Positions 16,911 through 27,447 of a DNA stretch of 64,000 nucleotides are shown here, one piece after another (position 1 is the first letter of the stretch; every line of letters begins with the position of its first letter). Source of the DNA: Polynucleobacter sp. TUM22923 (GTDB taxonomy: Bacteria > Pseudomonadota > Gammaproteobacteria > Burkholderiales > Burkholderiaceae); the NCBI RefSeq assembly GCF_030295705.1, contig NZ_AP027274.1:1116001-1180000 (forward strand). The letters run 5' to 3'. The notes beneath the pieces were generated by a model. The model was not told the DNA's origin. It ran no database searches and saw nothing but the letters and a program-made list of their open reading frames with translations. A program made the translations under genes and the position numbers.

Positions 16911-19250
16911 TTAAAACGCCGTACCCACCTGGAACTGCAAACGCTGAATATTATCCGTTGGTAACGATTTGATCGGAATACCGTAACTGAACTTCAGCGG
17001 ACCCAATGGTGATATCCATGATAAACCTAAGCCATAAGAATAGCGTAAGACCAAGTTAATATTCTCACCAAATACATTACCGCCGTCTAGGAAAGTAAAT
17101 ACCCGTAAAGTCTTGTCGATGCCAGATCCCGGAACAGGAACCGTATATTCAATATTAGAAACAATCTTGGACTGTCCGCCGGTTGGCTGATTTAATCCTG
17201 TAAGGTCATTTTTGAAAGTGGGCCCAAGCGAGCCAGGAGCATATCCACGAACTGAGCCGATACCACCGACGTAGTAGTTCTTAGTAATCGGGAAAGGCTT
17301 GTTTCCGTAAGCTTCGCCGTAACCTACCTCACCGTTAAAGGACAGAATATTACCCTTTGAAAACGAGTGGTACTTTTGATACTGCCCGAAGATTCGGTAG
17401 AAAGTTAAGTCCCCGACTGGGGTTCCCACTTCCGCGTTTAGCTGCTGGAGTGATCCAGTTGATGGAATTAATGCACTATCACGTCCGTCACGAGACCAGC
17501 CCACTGTCAGTGGAACGTTATAGGTCTGCAAGCGGCCAGGGACAGTTCCACCATAACTTTTGACATAATTTTGATATGGAATTGGCGTATTTTGCGTTGC
17601 ATAAATACTAAATACCTCAATACCCGTTCCAAAAAAGACCCGATCGACTTCGGTATACGGTACGCCAAATTTAATGTTCGAACCAACAGTCTTAATTTGG
17701 TAGTCAGGGTCGCCTACGTAATACAAAGGCTTGGATGATCGGTAGTACAGATCGGTGTAACGGCTAATGCCGTCTTCCGTAAAGTAAGGGTCGTAGTTTG
17801 ATAAGGCCAAACTTTGGTTGATCTTACCCAAAGAGGCGTTCAAACCTACGGCAGTTCCCGTACCAAAGGCGTTATCTTGATTGATACCGGCAGATAGGAT
17901 TAGCTTTTCCGTTGAGGAAAATCCAGCGCCGATCGTTACAGCGCCCGTAGGCTTCTCACTAACTTTCACATTGACGTCAACTTGATCAGGCGAACCTGGT
18001 ACATCCTGAGTGGCAACATCTGCCTCGGTAAAGTAGCCAAGTCGACCTAAGCGCTTTTTAGATAAATCAATTTTCTCACTATCAAACCATGAGCTTTCAA
18101 ACTGTCGCATCTCACGACGAATCACCATATCACGTGTTTTAGCGTTACCAGTGACATTGACTTGGCGTACGTATACGCGACGCCCTGGATCAACCACTAA
18201 AGTAAGGTCTACCTCACTTTGATCGCGACGGATATCTGGCTGGGGGTTGATCGTAGCAAAGGCATAACCATAAGAACCCAGTAGATCAGCGATAGCCTTA
18301 GTGCTTTGAGTCAACTTAGCGGAAGAAAAAGTATCACCAGGTTTAAGCGTGACCAACTGCATGAACTCCGCCTCTTTACCCAGCAACTCACCAGCTAAGC
18401 GGACATTCTTCACCGTGAACTTATTGCCCTCACGAATACTAATGGTGAGATAAATGCCTTTTTTGTCTGGGGTAATTGAGACCTGAGTCGATTCAATCAC
18501 AAACTCAAGATAACCACGGTTGAGATAGTAAGAGCGAATATTCTCTAAGTCTGCCGTCAGCTTCTGCTTTGAGTACAGATTATCTTTACTGTACCAAGAT
18601 AGCCATCCGCCGGTTTTTAGCTGCATCTCGCTTTTGAGAGTGCCTTCACTAAAGACGCTGTTGCCAATAAAGTTAATTTCTTGAATTTTGGCTACTGGGC
18701 CTTCATCAATATTGAAATACACCGCCACTTGATTGCGCTCGACTGGGGTCACTGTAGCAACTACCTCAGCGGCATACATGCCTTTGCCAACATAGGCACG
18801 CTTAAGCTCTTGCTCTGCCTTGTCAATGAGGGCTTTGTCGTAAAAGCGGGCTTCTGCAACGCCTACTGCTCTTAAGGACTTTCGAATGTTTTCCTGCTCA
18901 AATTCTTTCATGCCCGTAAATTCAATACGGGAGATTGTGGGACGCTCTTCAACGATCACAATTAAGACGTTACCCTGAGCCTGAATTTGAACGTCACGGA
19001 AAAAGCCGGTGCTGTAAAGCGCCTTAATTGCTTCGGCGCCCTTTTCTTCAGTAAAGGTGTCGCCAACTTGAACAGGCAAATAGCTAAAGACCGTTCCGGG
19101 CTCAACCCGTTGCAAACCCTCGATACGAATATCTTTGACTACAAAAGAATCTGCTGCATGAGCGTACGTAGACAAACCCGCCAGAACAATTAATGCAATT
19201 TGGGCCAGCAAATGGGTTAACGCACGAAATGGAGTGTTATGAAAATTCAA
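16911..19250 (-). CDS. bamA: outer membrane protein assembly factor BamA
   Basis: Central beta-barrel of the BAM complex that inserts outer membrane proteins. 779 aa: signal peptide (residues 1-32, ..LSTYAHA|AD), five POTRA repeats (first one FVVKDIRIEGLQRVEPGTVF) to about residue 430, then a 16-stranded barrel with the family VRGYAPGSLGP loop and the C-terminal recognition strand IQRLQFQVGTAF ending in Phe. Overlaps rseP by 4 bases (ATGA). Essential in Gram-negatives; no lesion seen. Confidence 0.97.
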   Translation of the reverse strand: MNFHNTPFRALTHLLAQIALIVLAGLSTYAHAADSFVVKDIRIEGLQRVEPGTVFSYLPVQVGDTFTEEKGAEAIKALYSTGFFRDVQIQAQGNVLIVIVEERPTISRIEFTGMKEFEQENIRKSLRAVGVAEARFYDKALIDKAEQELKRAYVGKGMYAAEVVATVTPVERNQVAVYFNIDEGPVAKIQEINFIGNSVFSEGTLKSEMQLKTGGWLSWYSKDNLYSKQKLTADLENIRSYYLNRGYLEFVIESTQVSITPDKKGIYLTISIREGNKFTVKNVRLAGELLGKEAEFMQLVTLKPGDTFSSAKLTQSTKAIADLLGSYGYAFATINPQPDIRRDQSEVDLTLVVDPGRRVYVRQVNVTGNAKTRDMVIRREMRQFESSWFDSEKIDLSKKRLGRLGYFTEADVATQDVPGSPDQVDVNVKVSEKPTGAVTIGAGFSSTEKLILSAGINQDNAFGTGTAVGLNASLGKINQSLALSNYDPYFTEDGISRYTDLYYRSSKPLYYVGDPDYQIKTVGSNIKFGVPYTEVDRVFFGTGIEVFSIYATQNTPIPYQNYVKSYGGTVPGRLQTYNVPLTVGWSRDGRDSALIPSTGSLQQLNAEVGTPVGDLTFYRIFGQYQKYHSFSKGNILSFNGEVGYGEAYGNKPFPITKNYYVGGIGSVRGYAPGSLGPTFKNDLTGLNQPTGGQSKIVSNIEYTVPVPGSGIDKTLRVFTFLDGGNVFGENINLVLRYSYGLGLSWISPLGPLKFSYGIPIKSLPTDNIQRLQFQVGTAF

Positions 19251-20380
19251 GGTGAAAGGTAGCGTTGCAAATCGTTAAACAATGCCAGCAAAGAAAGGGA
19301 AACTAACAGCAAAAAACCCACTTTTTGGAGCTTTTCCTGCATTGGTACTGAAATGCGCTTTCCAGCCAGCAACTCCCATGCATCATACAGGAGCTGACCC
19401 CCATCTAGCATTGGAAGTGGCAGCAGATTGAGAAGACCAATACTGATGCTCATGAGCGCCAAAAAGGCAACAAATGGTTGCCACCCTACCTGTGCTGACT
19501 TTCCAGCCATATCAGCGATACTCAAGGGCCCCCCAAGCTGATTTAGAGCAGTAGTGCCAGTAAACAAGCCCATCATGAGCCGCAAGGAAACCTTGGTAAT
19601 TAAATAAACCCGCTCGCCAGCAAAAGCAATGGCGTCTAAAGGCCCTAATTTGAGCTCGATCAAATCAGGCGGAGTAGATACTTTAGGCAAAATACCCAGC
19701 GCCTTAAAGGGGTCTGTTTCAGGACTAATCCGAGGCAAATCTTCGCTTTTAAATACCTTGTTTACTCGCGATCCCCCCGGGGTCTGTATCTCTAAAGCAA
19801 AGCCCTGCTCCCCTGTCATTGCATCCATGAGCAACCAACGTAGTGCATTCCAACTAGGCACTACATCAAACTGCTCAATAGTGCCGCCACTCACTTGACC
19901 TGAGGAAAGATACTTCCAACCAATAACCTGGTCACCTTCAATGAGCCCTATTTTTGCCGCAACCGACTGTTCTGCAGGTGCCTGCAGGCGAGCAGGTAAT
20001 TGAGGGACGCCACTCAAGTAAATCACTGAAAATAAAATGACCGCCAACAGAAAATTGGCAAGTGGCCCGGCCGCCACGATGAATGACCGCTGCCATAAGC
20101 GCTTACTGTCAAATGCCTTAGCTCGATCTTGCGACGAGATCGACTGCTCACTATCGCGACCATCTAATAATTTAACGTATCCGCCTAGGGGAATCGAAGC
20201 AAGAACCCACTCCGTACCGCTCTTAGCGCGATAGGTATAGATTGGCTTTCCAAACCCCACGGCAAAGCGCAGCACTTTGACGCCACACAAACGTGCCGCC
20301 AAAAAATGGCCATACTCGTGGAAACTGACCAACACACCCAGTGTTACTAAAAATGAGGCCAGGGTAATTAAAGCTTGCAT
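19247..20380 (-). CDS. rseP: site-2 protease RseP (zinc membrane metalloprotease)
   Basis: Intramembrane protease that in other bacteria cleaves anti-sigma factor RseA and signal-peptide remnants. 377 aa. Zinc motif HEYGH at residues 21-25 in the first membrane segment (VTLGVLVSFHEYGHFLAARL), a periplasmic PDZ region (LIEGDQVIGWKYL), and the third zinc ligand in LPLPMLDGGQLLYDAWELL near the C-terminus. Slightly shorter than E. coli RseP (450 aa), consistent with a single recognisable PDZ domain. Between dxr and bamA as in most proteobacteria. Confidence 0.95.
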   Translation of the reverse strand: MQALITLASFLVTLGVLVSFHEYGHFLAARLCGVKVLRFAVGFGKPIYTYRAKSGTEWVLASIPLGGYVKLLDGRDSEQSISSQDRAKAFDSKRLWQRSFIVAAGPLANFLLAVILFSVIYLSGVPQLPARLQAPAEQSVAAKIGLIEGDQVIGWKYLSSGQVSGGTIEQFDVVPSWNALRWLLMDAMTGEQGFALEIQTPGGSRVNKVFKSEDLPRISPETDPFKALGILPKVSTPPDLIELKLGPLDAIAFAGERVYLITKVSLRLMMGLFTGTTALNQLGGPLSIADMAGKSAQVGWQPFVAFLALMSISIGLLNLLPLPMLDGGQLLYDAWELLAGKRISVPMQEKLQKVGFLLLVSLSLLALFNDLQRYLSP

Positions 20381-20387
20381 GGATAAC

Positions 20388-21575
20388 TCACTCCAGGGTT
20401 TGAATCAATTGACTCGCCATTTGGCGTGCTTGTGCATCTACTGCCAAAATCACCTCCAGGGAGTCCGCTGGGACAGAAGCGAGGCAATCGAGCGTTCGAT
20501 TGACCACTTCGGATATCTGGAGATAGGGGAGACCCCTATCTAAAAAAGCTGCGACGGCAATCTCATTAGCTGCATTGAGAATCGTAGGCGCAGTACCCCC
20601 TGCTTTAGCAGCAAAAAATGCTAGATTCAAACAGGGAAATTGGCTTAGGTCCGGCTCTGAAAAACTAAGACCCGCTAATTGCGTCAGGCTAAGCGGAGCA
20701 ACACCGGCATCAATCCGCTCTGGCCATGCCAATCCATAGGCGATGGGTGTGCGCATATCTGGCTGCCCCATTTGTGCAAGCACCGAACCATCACGATAAC
20801 GCACCATCGAATGTACGACGCTCTGCGGATGAATCAATACTTTAATTTTTTCTATAGGTAAGCCAAACAGCCAAAATGCCTCAATGACCTCTAAACCTTT
20901 ATTCATCATCGTTGCTGAATCTACTGAAATCTTTTTTCCCATGACCCAGTTTGGATGCGCACAAGCCTCCTCTGGAGAGACCATCGCTAAATCGGCAACT
21001 GACCGATCTCTAAATGGTCCACCTGAGGCTGTTAACCAAAGTTCTTCTACGCCCAAATGTTCAGCAGGTGTCTTGGTAAATTCAAATGGCAGACATTGAA
21101 AAATCGCATTGTGCTCACTATCAATCGGCAATAGCTCTCCACCACCATCCTGCATTGCTTGCATAAACAAATGACCGGACATCACTAAGGCTTCTTTATT
21201 CGCAAGCAACACTCTCTTGCCCGCTTTTGCAGCAGCCAAGGTCGGGACTAGGCCAGCAGCACCTACGATCGCCGCCATAACGGTATCGCAGCCCGACTCT
21301 GTTACCGCAGTCACCAGCGATTGCGGGCCATACAAAATTTGAACACTACTGTGCTGATTTTGCAATAAGGAGCGCAAACGAGAAGCACCTTCAGCGGTTC
21401 CCACTACGGCAATAGCAGGTTTAAATTCGATGCACTGCTCGGCAAGGCGCTCGATTTGTTTTTCAGCAGTCAGTGCTACAACCTTAAAGCGCTCTGGATG
21501 AGCGCGAATCACTGCTAAGGTATTCGCGCCGATCGATCCGGTAGATCCTAAGATAGCAACCTGTCGACAACCCAT
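20388..21575 (-). CDS. dxr: 1-deoxy-D-xylulose 5-phosphate reductoisomerase
   Basis: Second enzyme of the MEP isoprenoid pathway (DXP to MEP, NADPH-dependent), supplying precursors for the UppS reaction encoded two genes upstream. 395 aa. NADPH site [20 protein letters not shown], metal/substrate segments [14 protein letters not shown] and [14 protein letters not shown], and the flexible loop GPFRDRS and [24 protein letters not shown] region (seen as [20 protein letters not shown]). Overlaps cdsA by one base. Confidence 0.97.
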   Translation of the reverse strand: MGCRQVAILGSTGSIGANTLAVIRAHPERFKVVALTAEKQIERLAEQCIEFKPAIAVVGTAEGASRLRSLLQNQHSSVQILYGPQSLVTAVTESGCDTVMAAIVGAAGLVPTLAAAKAGKRVLLANKEALVMSGHLFMQAMQDGGGELLPIDSEHNAIFQCLPFEFTKTPAEHLGVEELWLTASGGPFRDRSVADLAMVSPEEACAHPNWVMGKKISVDSATMMNKGLEVIEAFWLFGLPIEKIKVLIHPQSVVHSMVRYRDGSVLAQMGQPDMRTPIAYGLAWPERIDAGVAPLSLTQLAGLSFSEPDLSQFPCLNLAFFAAKAGGTAPTILNAANEIAVAAFLDRGLPYLQISEVVNRTLDCLASVPADSLEVILAVDAQARQMASQLIQTLE

Positions 21576-22402
21576 TAAATCAACCCGGCAAGTAATGCGG
21601 CAATTGGCATTGTAGGAAGCAAAGCATCAACTCGATCTAAGACTCCACCATGTCCAGGCAATAGAAAGCTGCTGTCTTTGACGCCAGCTAAGCGCTTTAG
21701 TTGAGATTCAAAAAGATCGCCAAAGATGCTAAAGGCAGCCAGCACGGTTACCATTAAAAACATCGGCACCCAGCCAAATCGAATGGCCCACGCCCCAAAC
21801 AAACTATCACCAAGCGGTAAGTAAGCTACGCATAAGAAAGCATAGAGATAGCACAGTAAAAGCCCACCGACTGCACCTTCAACAGACTTACCAGGGCTAA
21901 TCTGAATAGCTAACTTATGTTTACCAAATGCCTTTCCAATGAAGTAAGCGCCAATATCAGCAACCCAAACCAAGGCAATACTCGTCAATAGAAAAACGAG
22001 GCCTAGCTCGCGCAAGAAAACCAAGGCAAACCAAGTGGCTGGCAGAATAATGAGGCCAACGATGCTGTAGAAAGGCTTGAATCTCTGAAAGGAAAGATCC
22101 ATTCCTTTAGCCAGGATGAATGGTGCGATAAAAAACCAGAACAGAACCGCTATCATTAAAAGAGAAAACTGCCAGGCTGCTGCTTGCATCCCAAGTAAAA
22201 AAAGAATGACTACCAAGCAGAACAAGGCATAAAGCACTGCAGCCCATTTAGCCTGAGGGGCAATCATACGACTCCACTCCCATGCTGCAGCTGTGAATGC
22301 AATCAAAAAAAACGCGCCCAAATAAAATGCCGGCAACAAAAACAAAATAGGTAAAAGTACGGCCAGCAAAACAGCGGCAGTGATGATTCGGGTTTTTAGC
22401 AT
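21575..22402 (-). CDS. cdsA: phosphatidate cytidylyltransferase
   Basis: Makes CDP-diacylglycerol from phosphatidate and CTP for phospholipid synthesis. 275 aa, about eight hydrophobic membrane segments. The family signature is visible at the C-terminus: [20 protein letters not shown] followed by [10 protein letters not shown]. Start ATG at 22402, 22 bases after uppS. The order uppS-cdsA-dxr-rseP-bamA is conserved widely. Confidence 0.96.
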   Translation of the reverse strand: MLKTRIITAAVLLAVLLPILFLLPAFYLGAFFLIAFTAAAWEWSRMIAPQAKWAAVLYALFCLVVILFLLGMQAAAWQFSLLMIAVLFWFFIAPFILAKGMDLSFQRFKPFYSIVGLIILPATWFALVFLRELGLVFLLTSIALVWVADIGAYFIGKAFGKHKLAIQISPGKSVEGAVGGLLLCYLYAFLCVAYLPLGDSLFGAWAIRFGWVPMFLMVTVLAAFSIFGDLFESQLKRLAGVKDSSFLLPGHGGVLDRVDALLPTMPIAALLAGLI

Positions 22403-22424
22403 GGCAGAATTAGGTTTTGTTTAT

Positions 22425-23198
22425 TTAAACGGCATCGCTCATTGGCTGAGAAGCCAACTGTGCACTTGTACGACCAAAACGACGTTCGCGCTGACTAAAC
22501 CATTTAAACGCCTGATGCAGTTGTGTCTCATCAAAATCAGGCCATAAGGTATCTGTGAAATATAACTCGGTATAGGCAAGTTGCCACAACAGAAAGTTAC
22601 TGACCCGTTGCTCGCCACCGGTACGAATGAATAAATCTGGCTCAGGAGCATACGCCATCGATAAATGGGGTTGCAGTAATTCTTCTGTAATTTGATCGGG
22701 CTGCAAATCAGGGTTACTCTCCAAGCATTTACGCATCGCCTGCAAAATATCCCAACGGCCACCATAGTTTGCTGCAATGGTGAGCGTCAAACCCTTACAA
22801 GCAGCCGTTTTTTGCTCAGAAAATTGCACCATTTCTTGAATGCTGTCATCAAAGCGGCTTAAATCACCGATGAGCCTGAGAGCGATATCGTTATCAGCTA
22901 AGCGTGATACTTCGCTTTTTAAAGACCTCAAAAAAAGCTTCATCAAAAAACCCACCTCTTCGGGTGGTCTACGCCAATTCTCAGAGCTAAAAGCAAAAAT
23001 GGTGAGGTACTCGACCCCTAATTTTCTACACTCTTGAACCACCTTACGCACTGCACCAAGGCCTTCAGAATGGCCTGCCACACGCGGCATAAATCGTTGA
23101 CTAGCCCAACGCCCATTACCATCCATGATGATGGCAACATGTCGAGGAATGGCATTTACCTCAGGGACAACTTGAGTTGAGCTTGTGTGCCGGGTCAT
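22425..23198 (-). CDS. uppS: undecaprenyl diphosphate synthase
   Basis: cis-Prenyltransferase making the C55 lipid carrier for peptidoglycan and O-antigen. 257 aa. The diphosphate-binding motif [16 protein letters not shown] with Asp26, [19 protein letters not shown] and the C-terminal [19 protein letters not shown] are diagnostic. It starts 30 bases after the frr stop. A short N-terminal extension of about 15 residues precedes the conserved core. Confidence 0.97.
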   Translation of the reverse strand: MTRHTSSTQVVPEVNAIPRHVAIIMDGNGRWASQRFMPRVAGHSEGLGAVRKVVQECRKLGVEYLTIFAFSSENWRRPPEEVGFLMKLFLRSLKSEVSRLADNDIALRLIGDLSRFDDSIQEMVQFSEQKTAACKGLTLTIAANYGGRWDILQAMRKCLESNPDLQPDQITEELLQPHLSMAYAPEPDLFIRTGGEQRVSNFLLWQLAYTELYFTDTLWPDFDETQLHQAFKWFSQRERRFGRTSAQLASQPMSDAV

Positions 23199-23228
23199 CG
23201 AGATGGATTAAAAAGATCTCATTGACGA

Positions 23229-23789
23229 CTAAACCGTCATGATCTCTTTTTCTTTTTCCGAAACAATCTTGTCAATGTCGATCACCGCACGATCCGTCAT
23301 CTTCTGAATCTCGTCGGTTGCACGGCGCTCGTCATCTTCGGAAATTTCTTTATCCTTGGTGAGGCGCTTAAGGTGCTCATTGGCGTCACGACGCAGATTA
23401 CGCACTGCAATCTTCGTATCTTCGCCTTCGTTTTTAACCACTTTAGTTAAATCACGACGACGCTCTTCAGTTAATGCAGGCATTGGAACGCGAATAATTG
23501 TTCCTTGTGATGCCGGATTTAAACCTAAGTCAGAATCCCGAATCGCTTTTTCGATCGCGCCAACCATGGTCTTTTCAAATGGCTGAACATTAATCGTCCT
23601 TGCATCTGCCAAGCCTAAACTGGCCACTTGACTCAGGGGCGTTGGATTACCGTAGTAGTCAACTTGAATGTGTTCGAGGATCCCCGGGTTAGCACGGCCA
23701 GAACGAATTTTTGCCAAATTAGACTTCAAAGCCTCGAGAGACTTCTGCATCTTTTGATCGGTGTTTGTTTTAATTTCTACTGCGGACAT
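23229..23789 (-). CDS. frr: ribosome recycling factor
   Basis: With EF-G it splits post-termination ribosomes. 186 aa from the second of two adjacent ATG codons ([20 protein letters not shown]), the usual length; the other ATG is one codon up (23792). Family segments [20 protein letters not shown] and the C-terminal [20 protein letters not shown] are present. It lies 8 to 11 bases after pyrH in the normal rpsB-tsf-pyrH-frr order. Confidence 0.97.
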   Translation of the reverse strand: MSAVEIKTNTDQKMQKSLEALKSNLAKIRSGRANPGILEHIQVDYYGNPTPLSQVASLGLADARTINVQPFEKTMVGAIEKAIRDSDLGLNPASQGTIIRVPMPALTEERRRDLTKVVKNEGEDTKIAVRNLRRDANEHLKRLTKDKEISEDDERRATDEIQKMTDRAVIDIDKIVSEKEKEIMTV

Positions 23790-23800
23790 CAAGCCTCCTA

Positions 23801-24511
23801 TTAAACGTGAACTAATGTGCCTTCTGGCTCACCTCGCACCACGCGCATCAAAGCGCCTGGCTTAAGAATCGAAAATACTTTAATTGGTAATTTACGGTCA
23901 CGACACAATGCAAAGGCAGTAGCATCCATGACTTGTAGATTTTTGATGATCGCCTCATCAAAAGTAATTGTTTTATATAGAGTGGCGGTAGGATCCTTCA
24001 TCGGATCTGCGCTATAGATGCCGTCCACTTTAGTTGCTTTAAGCATAATCTCCACGCCCATCTCTGCACCACGTAGTGCCGCTGCTGTATCGGTAGTAAA
24101 GAAAGGGTTGCCTGTACCGGCAGCAAAGATCACCACTTTGCCTTCGCTCAACGCACGAATTGCCCGGGGACGAATGTATGGCTCTACGACTTGATCCATT
24201 CTGAGGGCGGATTGAACGCGCGCCTCAATCCCTTTTTGACGCAAAGCATCTTGCAACGCAAGGGAGTTCATCATCGTAGCAAGCATTCCCATGTAATCAG
24301 CGGTAGCGCGATCCATGCCTGCAGCTCCACCGGCTACACCGCGGAAGATGTTGCCTCCACCAATCACGATTGCCAATTCAACACCGCTCCCGACCACTTC
24401 AGCAATTTCCTTCACCATCGAATCAATAGTGACTGGATTGATACCAAAAGCATCATCGCCCATGAGGGCCTCACCAGAAAGCTTTAAGAGAACACGTTTG
24501 TAGGCTGGCAT
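23801..24511 (-). CDS. pyrH: UMP kinase
   Basis: Phosphorylates UMP to UDP; hexameric, allosterically controlled by GTP and UTP in proteobacteria. 236 aa, amino-acid-kinase fold: [40 protein letters not shown] and [19 protein letters not shown] are all present. A terminator-like hairpin lies between tsf and this gene (24620-24655), so pyrH expression may rely partly on readthrough or on its own promoter in the 190-base gap. Confidence 0.97.
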   Translation of the reverse strand: MPAYKRVLLKLSGEALMGDDAFGINPVTIDSMVKEIAEVVGSGVELAIVIGGGNIFRGVAGGAAGMDRATADYMGMLATMMNSLALQDALRQKGIEARVQSALRMDQVVEPYIRPRAIRALSEGKVVIFAAGTGNPFFTTDTAAALRGAEMGVEIMLKATKVDGIYSADPMKDPTATLYKTITFDEAIIKNLQVMDATAFALCRDRKLPIKVFSILKPGALMRVVRGEPEGTLVHV

Positions 24512-24619
24512 CGTTTTATTTTCCGTAATTTGCCAAGCAACATACTTGCTCAGCTTATTGATCTTTAAGTAGTTTTTAATACTCTGCCCGAATTATAAAG
24601 GGCTTGGTGCAGATCAAAC

Positions 24620-24655
24620 AAAAGGGCATGGAAACCGGAGATTCCATGCCCTTTT
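24620..24655 (-). terminator. terminator after tsf
   Basis: Perfect 14-bp inverted repeat AAAAGGGCATGGAA (24620-24633) with TTCCATGCCCTTTT (24642-24655), loop of 8. On the minus strand it is followed by TTTTGTTTG. It lies between tsf and pyrH and probably reduces transcription into the downstream cluster. The plus-strand reading also ends in TTTT. Confidence 0.8.
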
Positions 24656-24703
24656 GAGCAAAACAGACTTTACTGAGTGCAACCCAGCAAAAAAGGCCCT
24701 AAA

Positions 24704-25582
24704 TTAAGCGCCTTTAGCGGCAGCTACTTGCGCAGCCACTTCAGCAGCAAAGTCATCTTGACGCTTCTCAATGCCCTCACCCACAACATACATCGTGAAG
24801 CCTTTAATCGTTGTATTTGCAGCTTTAAGCATTTGCTCAACAGTTTGCTTATCGTTCTTAACAAACGTTTGATTCAATAAAGAAACCTCTTTGAGGTATT
24901 TCTGAATAGAACCTTCAACCATTTTCTCAACGATCTCAGCAGGCTTACCAGATTCAGCAGCCTTTTGAACAGCAACACTGCGCTCGACAGCAATTGCTTG
25001 CGCTGGCACATCAGCAATCGACAAAGCCACTGGCTTCATCGCAGCAATATGCATTGCTACATCTTTCGCAGCAGTCTCATCGCCTTCATACTCAACCATC
25101 ACACCAATACGCGTGCCATGAAGGTAGGAAACCAATTTACTACTACCAGAGAAACGCTTAAAACGGCGCGGCATGATGTTTTCACCGATCTTACCGATCA
25201 ATGCACTACGAATGACGTCTACAGTAGAGTCGTTCAATGGCAAAGCAAGTAAGGCAGTAACATCAGCTGGATTCTTCTCAGCGATCAACTTAGTACATGC
25301 GCTAGTAAACGCTAAGAAATCATCGTTCTTGGAAACGAAGTCAGTCTCACAGTTCACTTCAAGCAAAGCACCAGTAGTGCCGTCAATGTAAGAAGTCACA
25401 ATGCCTTCAGCGGTAACACGAGAAGCGGCCTTACCAGCCTTACTTCCCAACTTCACACGCAGAATTTCTTCAGCTCTAGCCAAATCGCCATCAGCCTCAG
25501 TTAAGGCCTTCTTGCACTCCATCATCGGGGCATCAGTTTTGGCGCGTAACTCGCCAACCATTGCAGCGGTAATAGCGGCCAT
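24704..25582 (-). CDS. tsf: elongation factor Ts
   Basis: Nucleotide exchange factor for EF-Tu. 292 aa. The N-terminal UBA-like helices ([20 protein letters not shown] and [20 protein letters not shown]) and the core [20 protein letters not shown] are diagnostic. The start shares one base with the rpsB stop, so the two are coupled. Normal length for betaproteobacteria. Confidence 0.98.
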   Translation of the reverse strand: MAAITAAMVGELRAKTDAPMMECKKALTEADGDLARAEEILRVKLGSKAGKAASRVTAEGIVTSYIDGTTGALLEVNCETDFVSKNDDFLAFTSACTKLIAEKNPADVTALLALPLNDSTVDVIRSALIGKIGENIMPRRFKRFSGSSKLVSYLHGTRIGVMVEYEGDETAAKDVAMHIAAMKPVALSIADVPAQAIAVERSVAVQKAAESGKPAEIVEKMVEGSIQKYLKEVSLLNQTFVKNDKQTVEQMLKAANTTIKGFTMYVVGEGIEKRQDDFAAEVAAQVAAAKGA

Positions 25583-26331
25583 TATTCAGCTTTCCCTTCT
25601 TCAACAAGCTCTTCTTCGCCTTCTTTAATAGCGGTCAATACAGCTTGAGTTGAGGCGGCCTTACCTTCAAGAATCGCATCAGCGATACCGCGAGCGTAGA
25701 GCAGCACTGCTTTACTGGAGTCATCATTACCTGGAATGATGTAATCAATACCTTCGGGTGAGTGGTTGGTATCCACTACAGCGATCACTGGAATACCAAG
25801 CTTGATGGCTTCAGTAATTGCAATCTTGTGATAGCCAACGTCCACGACGAAAATAGCATCTGGAACACCATTCAAATCTTGAATACCGCCGAGTGCTTTT
25901 TGTAATTTGTCGAGGTCGCGATCATTGGTCAAAGCTTCTTTCTTGGAAAGCTTTTCCCAATCGCCTGCTTCTTTAGCAACAGCCATATCTTTTAAACGCT
26001 TTAAGGAGCCTTTAACAGTTTTGAAATTAGTGAGCGTACCGCCTAACCAACGGCTATCGATATAAGGCATACCAGCACGAGTCGCTTCTTCAGCAATGAT
26101 CTCGCGTGACTGACGCTTAGTACCAACGAATAAGATAGTCCCACGATTAGCAGCAATTTGTTTCGCAAATTTCAGGGCATCCTGAAACATTGGCAATGTT
26201 TTTTCCAAATTGATAATGTGAATTTTGTTGCGATGGCCGAAAATATAAGGGGCCATTCTTGGGGACCAGAAACGGGTTTGGTGACCAAAATGGCAACCGG
26301 CTTCAATCATTTGGCGCATTGTTACTGACAT
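25582..26331 (-). CDS. rpsB: 30S ribosomal protein S2
   Basis: Small-subunit ribosomal protein bound late in assembly. 249 aa: [40 protein letters not shown] and the C-terminal [20 protein letters not shown] are all family sequence, followed by an acidic tail ([13 protein letters not shown]). AGGAGA precedes the ATG. It has a long untranslated leader (over 100 bases after the inferred promoter), in which S2 autoregulation, known for many proteobacterial rpsB leaders, could act. Confidence 0.98.
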   Translation of the reverse strand: MSVTMRQMIEAGCHFGHQTRFWSPRMAPYIFGHRNKIHIINLEKTLPMFQDALKFAKQIAANRGTILFVGTKRQSREIIAEEATRAGMPYIDSRWLGGTLTNFKTVKGSLKRLKDMAVAKEAGDWEKLSKKEALTNDRDLDKLQKALGGIQDLNGVPDAIFVVDVGYHKIAITEAIKLGIPVIAVVDTNHSPEGIDYIIPGNDDSSKAVLLYARGIADAILEGKAASTQAVLTAIKEGEEELVEEGKAE

Positions 26332-26439
26332 AACATCTCCTAAGGGTTTTTTCTAAGATTAAGCCATAGCTGCGCTAAAAAACGCCACCCTGGAAGACTT
26401 AACCCGCGATTTCAGTCCAAAAATTGTCCTGATGAGTAA

Positions 26440-26470
26440 ATTATAGCTTAAAGATCAAGAACCTAGCCAA
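26440..26470 (-). promoter_or_regulatory. probable sigma-70 promoter of rpsB-tsf
   Basis: Minus-strand reading gives a perfect -10 box TATAAT (26440-26445 on plus as ATTATA) and a TTGGCT at 26465-26470 as a weak -35 with a 19-base spacer. It faces rpsB about 110 bases downstream. The remaining leader is the likely site of S2 feedback. The -35 is the less certain half. Confidence 0.55.
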
Positions 26471-26587
26471 CGCACTCCAGCAAAAGCCGTGACAAACAGC
26501 GCTCTAATTTTATGAAAAGTACCTACTTGCCTATTAATTAAGCATTGAAGATCCACTAAAAACCACCAAGTCGTTGATAATATTGCC

Positions 26588-27424
26588 ATGAATAGTGTAT
26601 TTACTGCCGAGAAAGACATCCAAGGGATGCGCGAGGCTGGCCGCTTAGCCAGTGAAGTGCTTGATCATGTTGCGCCTCATGTCAAAGTGGGCGTCAGCAC
26701 TGCCGAGCTAGATCGAATTTGCCACGCTTATATGCGGGATGTACAAAAAACCATTCCAGCACCGTTGAACTACCAACCCCCTGGCTACCCTCCTTTTCCA
26801 GCTGCTATTTGCACCTCAGTTAACGATGTCATTTGTCATGGTATCCCCGGAGAAAAAATTCTTAAAGCAGGAGATGTAGTCAATCTAGATATCACCGTGA
26901 TCACCCCCGATGGCTACTATGGCGATACCAGTCGCATGTTCATGGTTGGTGAAGCATCTGTACTAGCTAAGCGACTCACCCAAATTACCTTTGAATGCAT
27001 GTGGCTGGGTATTGCCCAAGTAAAACCGGGTGCATCACTAGGTGACATTGGTCATGTTATTCAAACCCACGCTGAGAATGCCGGCTATTCGGTAGTACGT
27101 GAGTACTGTGGCCACGGTATCGGCCAAGTCTTTCATCAAGACCCACAGATTCTTCACTACGGCCGACCTGGCACCGGTGAGAAATTAGAGATGGGCATGA
27201 CTTTTACTATTGAACCCATGATCAACGCAGGTCGACGCGAGATTCGCACAATGCCAGATCAATGGACTGTGAAAACAAAAGATCGCAGCCTGTCTGCCCA
27301 ATGGGAGCACACGCTACTAGTGACTGCAACCGGAGTTGAAGTGCTCACTTGGTCTGAGGGAAGTAATCCTCCTCCCGATTGCGTTAAAGGATTGGTCTTT
27401 AGGCCTAGCCTAGCTAGCGCTTAG
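26588..27424 (+). CDS. map: methionine aminopeptidase, type I
   Basis: Removes the initiator Met from nascent proteins. 278 aa, pita-bread fold. Metal ligands visible: Asp101 (VNLDITVI), Asp113 (YYGDTSRMF), His176 (CGHGIGQVFHQDP), Glu209 (TIEPMINAG) and Glu240 (AQWEHTLL); substrate His84 in VICHGIPGEK. Divergent from rpsB across 256 bases, and 23 bases upstream of glnD on the same strand. The C-terminus is about 15 residues longer than E. coli Map, with no known role. Confidence 0.96.
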   Translation: MNSVFTAEKDIQGMREAGRLASEVLDHVAPHVKVGVSTAELDRICHAYMRDVQKTIPAPLNYQPPGYPPFPAAICTSVNDVICHGIPGEKILKAGDVVNLDITVITPDGYYGDTSRMFMVGEASVLAKRLTQITFECMWLGIAQVKPGASLGDIGHVIQTHAENAGYSVVREYCGHGIGQVFHQDPQILHYGRPGTGEKLEMGMTFTIEPMINAGRREIRTMPDQWTVKTKDRSLSAQWEHTLLVTATGVEVLTWSEGSNPPPDCVKGLVFRPSLASA

Positions 27425-27447
27425 AGCCTGTGGCCCTGAGGCCCTAA